Positions 63,994-64,000 of a DNA stretch of 64,000 bases are shown piece by piece. Location: NCBI GenBank assembly GCA_038106185.1, contig JAYODE010000006.1:76047-140046 (forward strand), given 5' to 3'. Numbering within the stretch: position 1 is the first letter of the stretch; each line of letters starts with the position of its first letter. The position numbers were made by a program, and so were the translations under genes. The notes beneath the pieces were generated by a model. The model did no database searches. It was not told the origin of the DNA and saw only the letters and a list, made by a program, of their open reading frames with translations. This stretch comes from UBA4582 sp038106185. Lineage in GTDB: Bacteria; Pseudomonadota; Gammaproteobacteria; Pseudomonadales; Azotimanducaceae.

Positions 63994-64000
63994 ACTTCCT

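Overview
The window is bacterial and most likely gammaproteobacterial. It carries GspA/GspB-type secretion ATPase genes, ampD-ampE and ampG, aceE-aceF, nadC, yajQ, TonB-dependent uptake, and groES-groEL under a CIRCE operator. Three runs of exactly 100 N show that it is a scaffold. One run is flanked on both sides by the same 55-base string, as expected for a k-mer-limited draft or metagenome assembly. I cannot name the genus.

Layout. 1-16.9 kb is ordinary chromosome: a 5'-truncated SLC13 carrier, a predicted lipoprotein aminopeptidase, gspA-gspB, a formyltransferase, a DEAD-box helicase with a DbpA-like RNA-binding domain, an SDR and a hydrolase, a DUF1456 gene, an xfp-ackA phosphoketolase operon and an exported catalase-peroxidase. 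katG is bracketed by short tandem arrays built around AGTACT. 17.48-39.13 kb is a 21.6-kb genomic island. It lies between an intact tRNA-Gly(CCC) gene (39103-39178, minus strand) and a 26-base exact copy of that tRNA's 3' end (17484-17509). Next to the copy, inside the island, are an 11-bp inverted repeat, a doubled GTGGGCC box and what may be a dead integrase start. 39.1-64.0 kb is chromosome again: a coiled-coil membrane protein, a PuuD-type membrane protein, a lipoprotein whose export signal is made of 12-base repeats, a Usp protein, an amidohydrolase, a fused enoyl-CoA hydratase/hydroxyacyl-CoA dehydrogenase, groEL-groES, an alkyltransferase-like protein, ampG, yajQ, a degenerate GGDEF protein, a cobalamin adenosyltransferase, aceF-aceE, a BtuF-like protein, ampE, ampD, a retropepsin-like protease, nadC, an O-antigen ligase-like protein and tRNA-Thr(CGT).

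The island is the most interesting part. It holds a self-contained uptake and oxidation system. A TonB-dependent receptor, a family-5 solute-binding protein and a complete two-permease, two-ATPase ABC importer bring a compound through both membranes. An enolase-superfamily dehydratase, a GMC flavoprotein with its small subunit, a VOC protein, a PhyH dioxygenase and an extended SDR follow on the minus strand. On the plus strand a TetR regulator is followed by a Gfo/Idh dehydrogenase, an aldo/keto reductase, a TauD dioxygenase, a YeiH-type exporter, an acyl-CoA dehydrogenase and a double-hotdog dehydratase.

Three near-identical palindromes, TATTATAG-N5-C(A/C)ATAATA, sit in front of the receptor, the dehydratase operon and the Gfo/Idh operon. 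They tie the three transcription units into one regulon, most simply under the island's own TetR protein. The substrate is not known. The gene types fit an oxidised or substituted sugar or glycoside, and the reductase-TauD-YeiH run raises the specific possibility of a sulfonated sugar.

A second theme is short in-frame tandem repeats of 12 or 18 bases at four places outside the island (14.4, 17.35, 41.4 and 46.9 kb). Two of these coincide with assembly gaps, and one has become the signal peptide of a lipoprotein.
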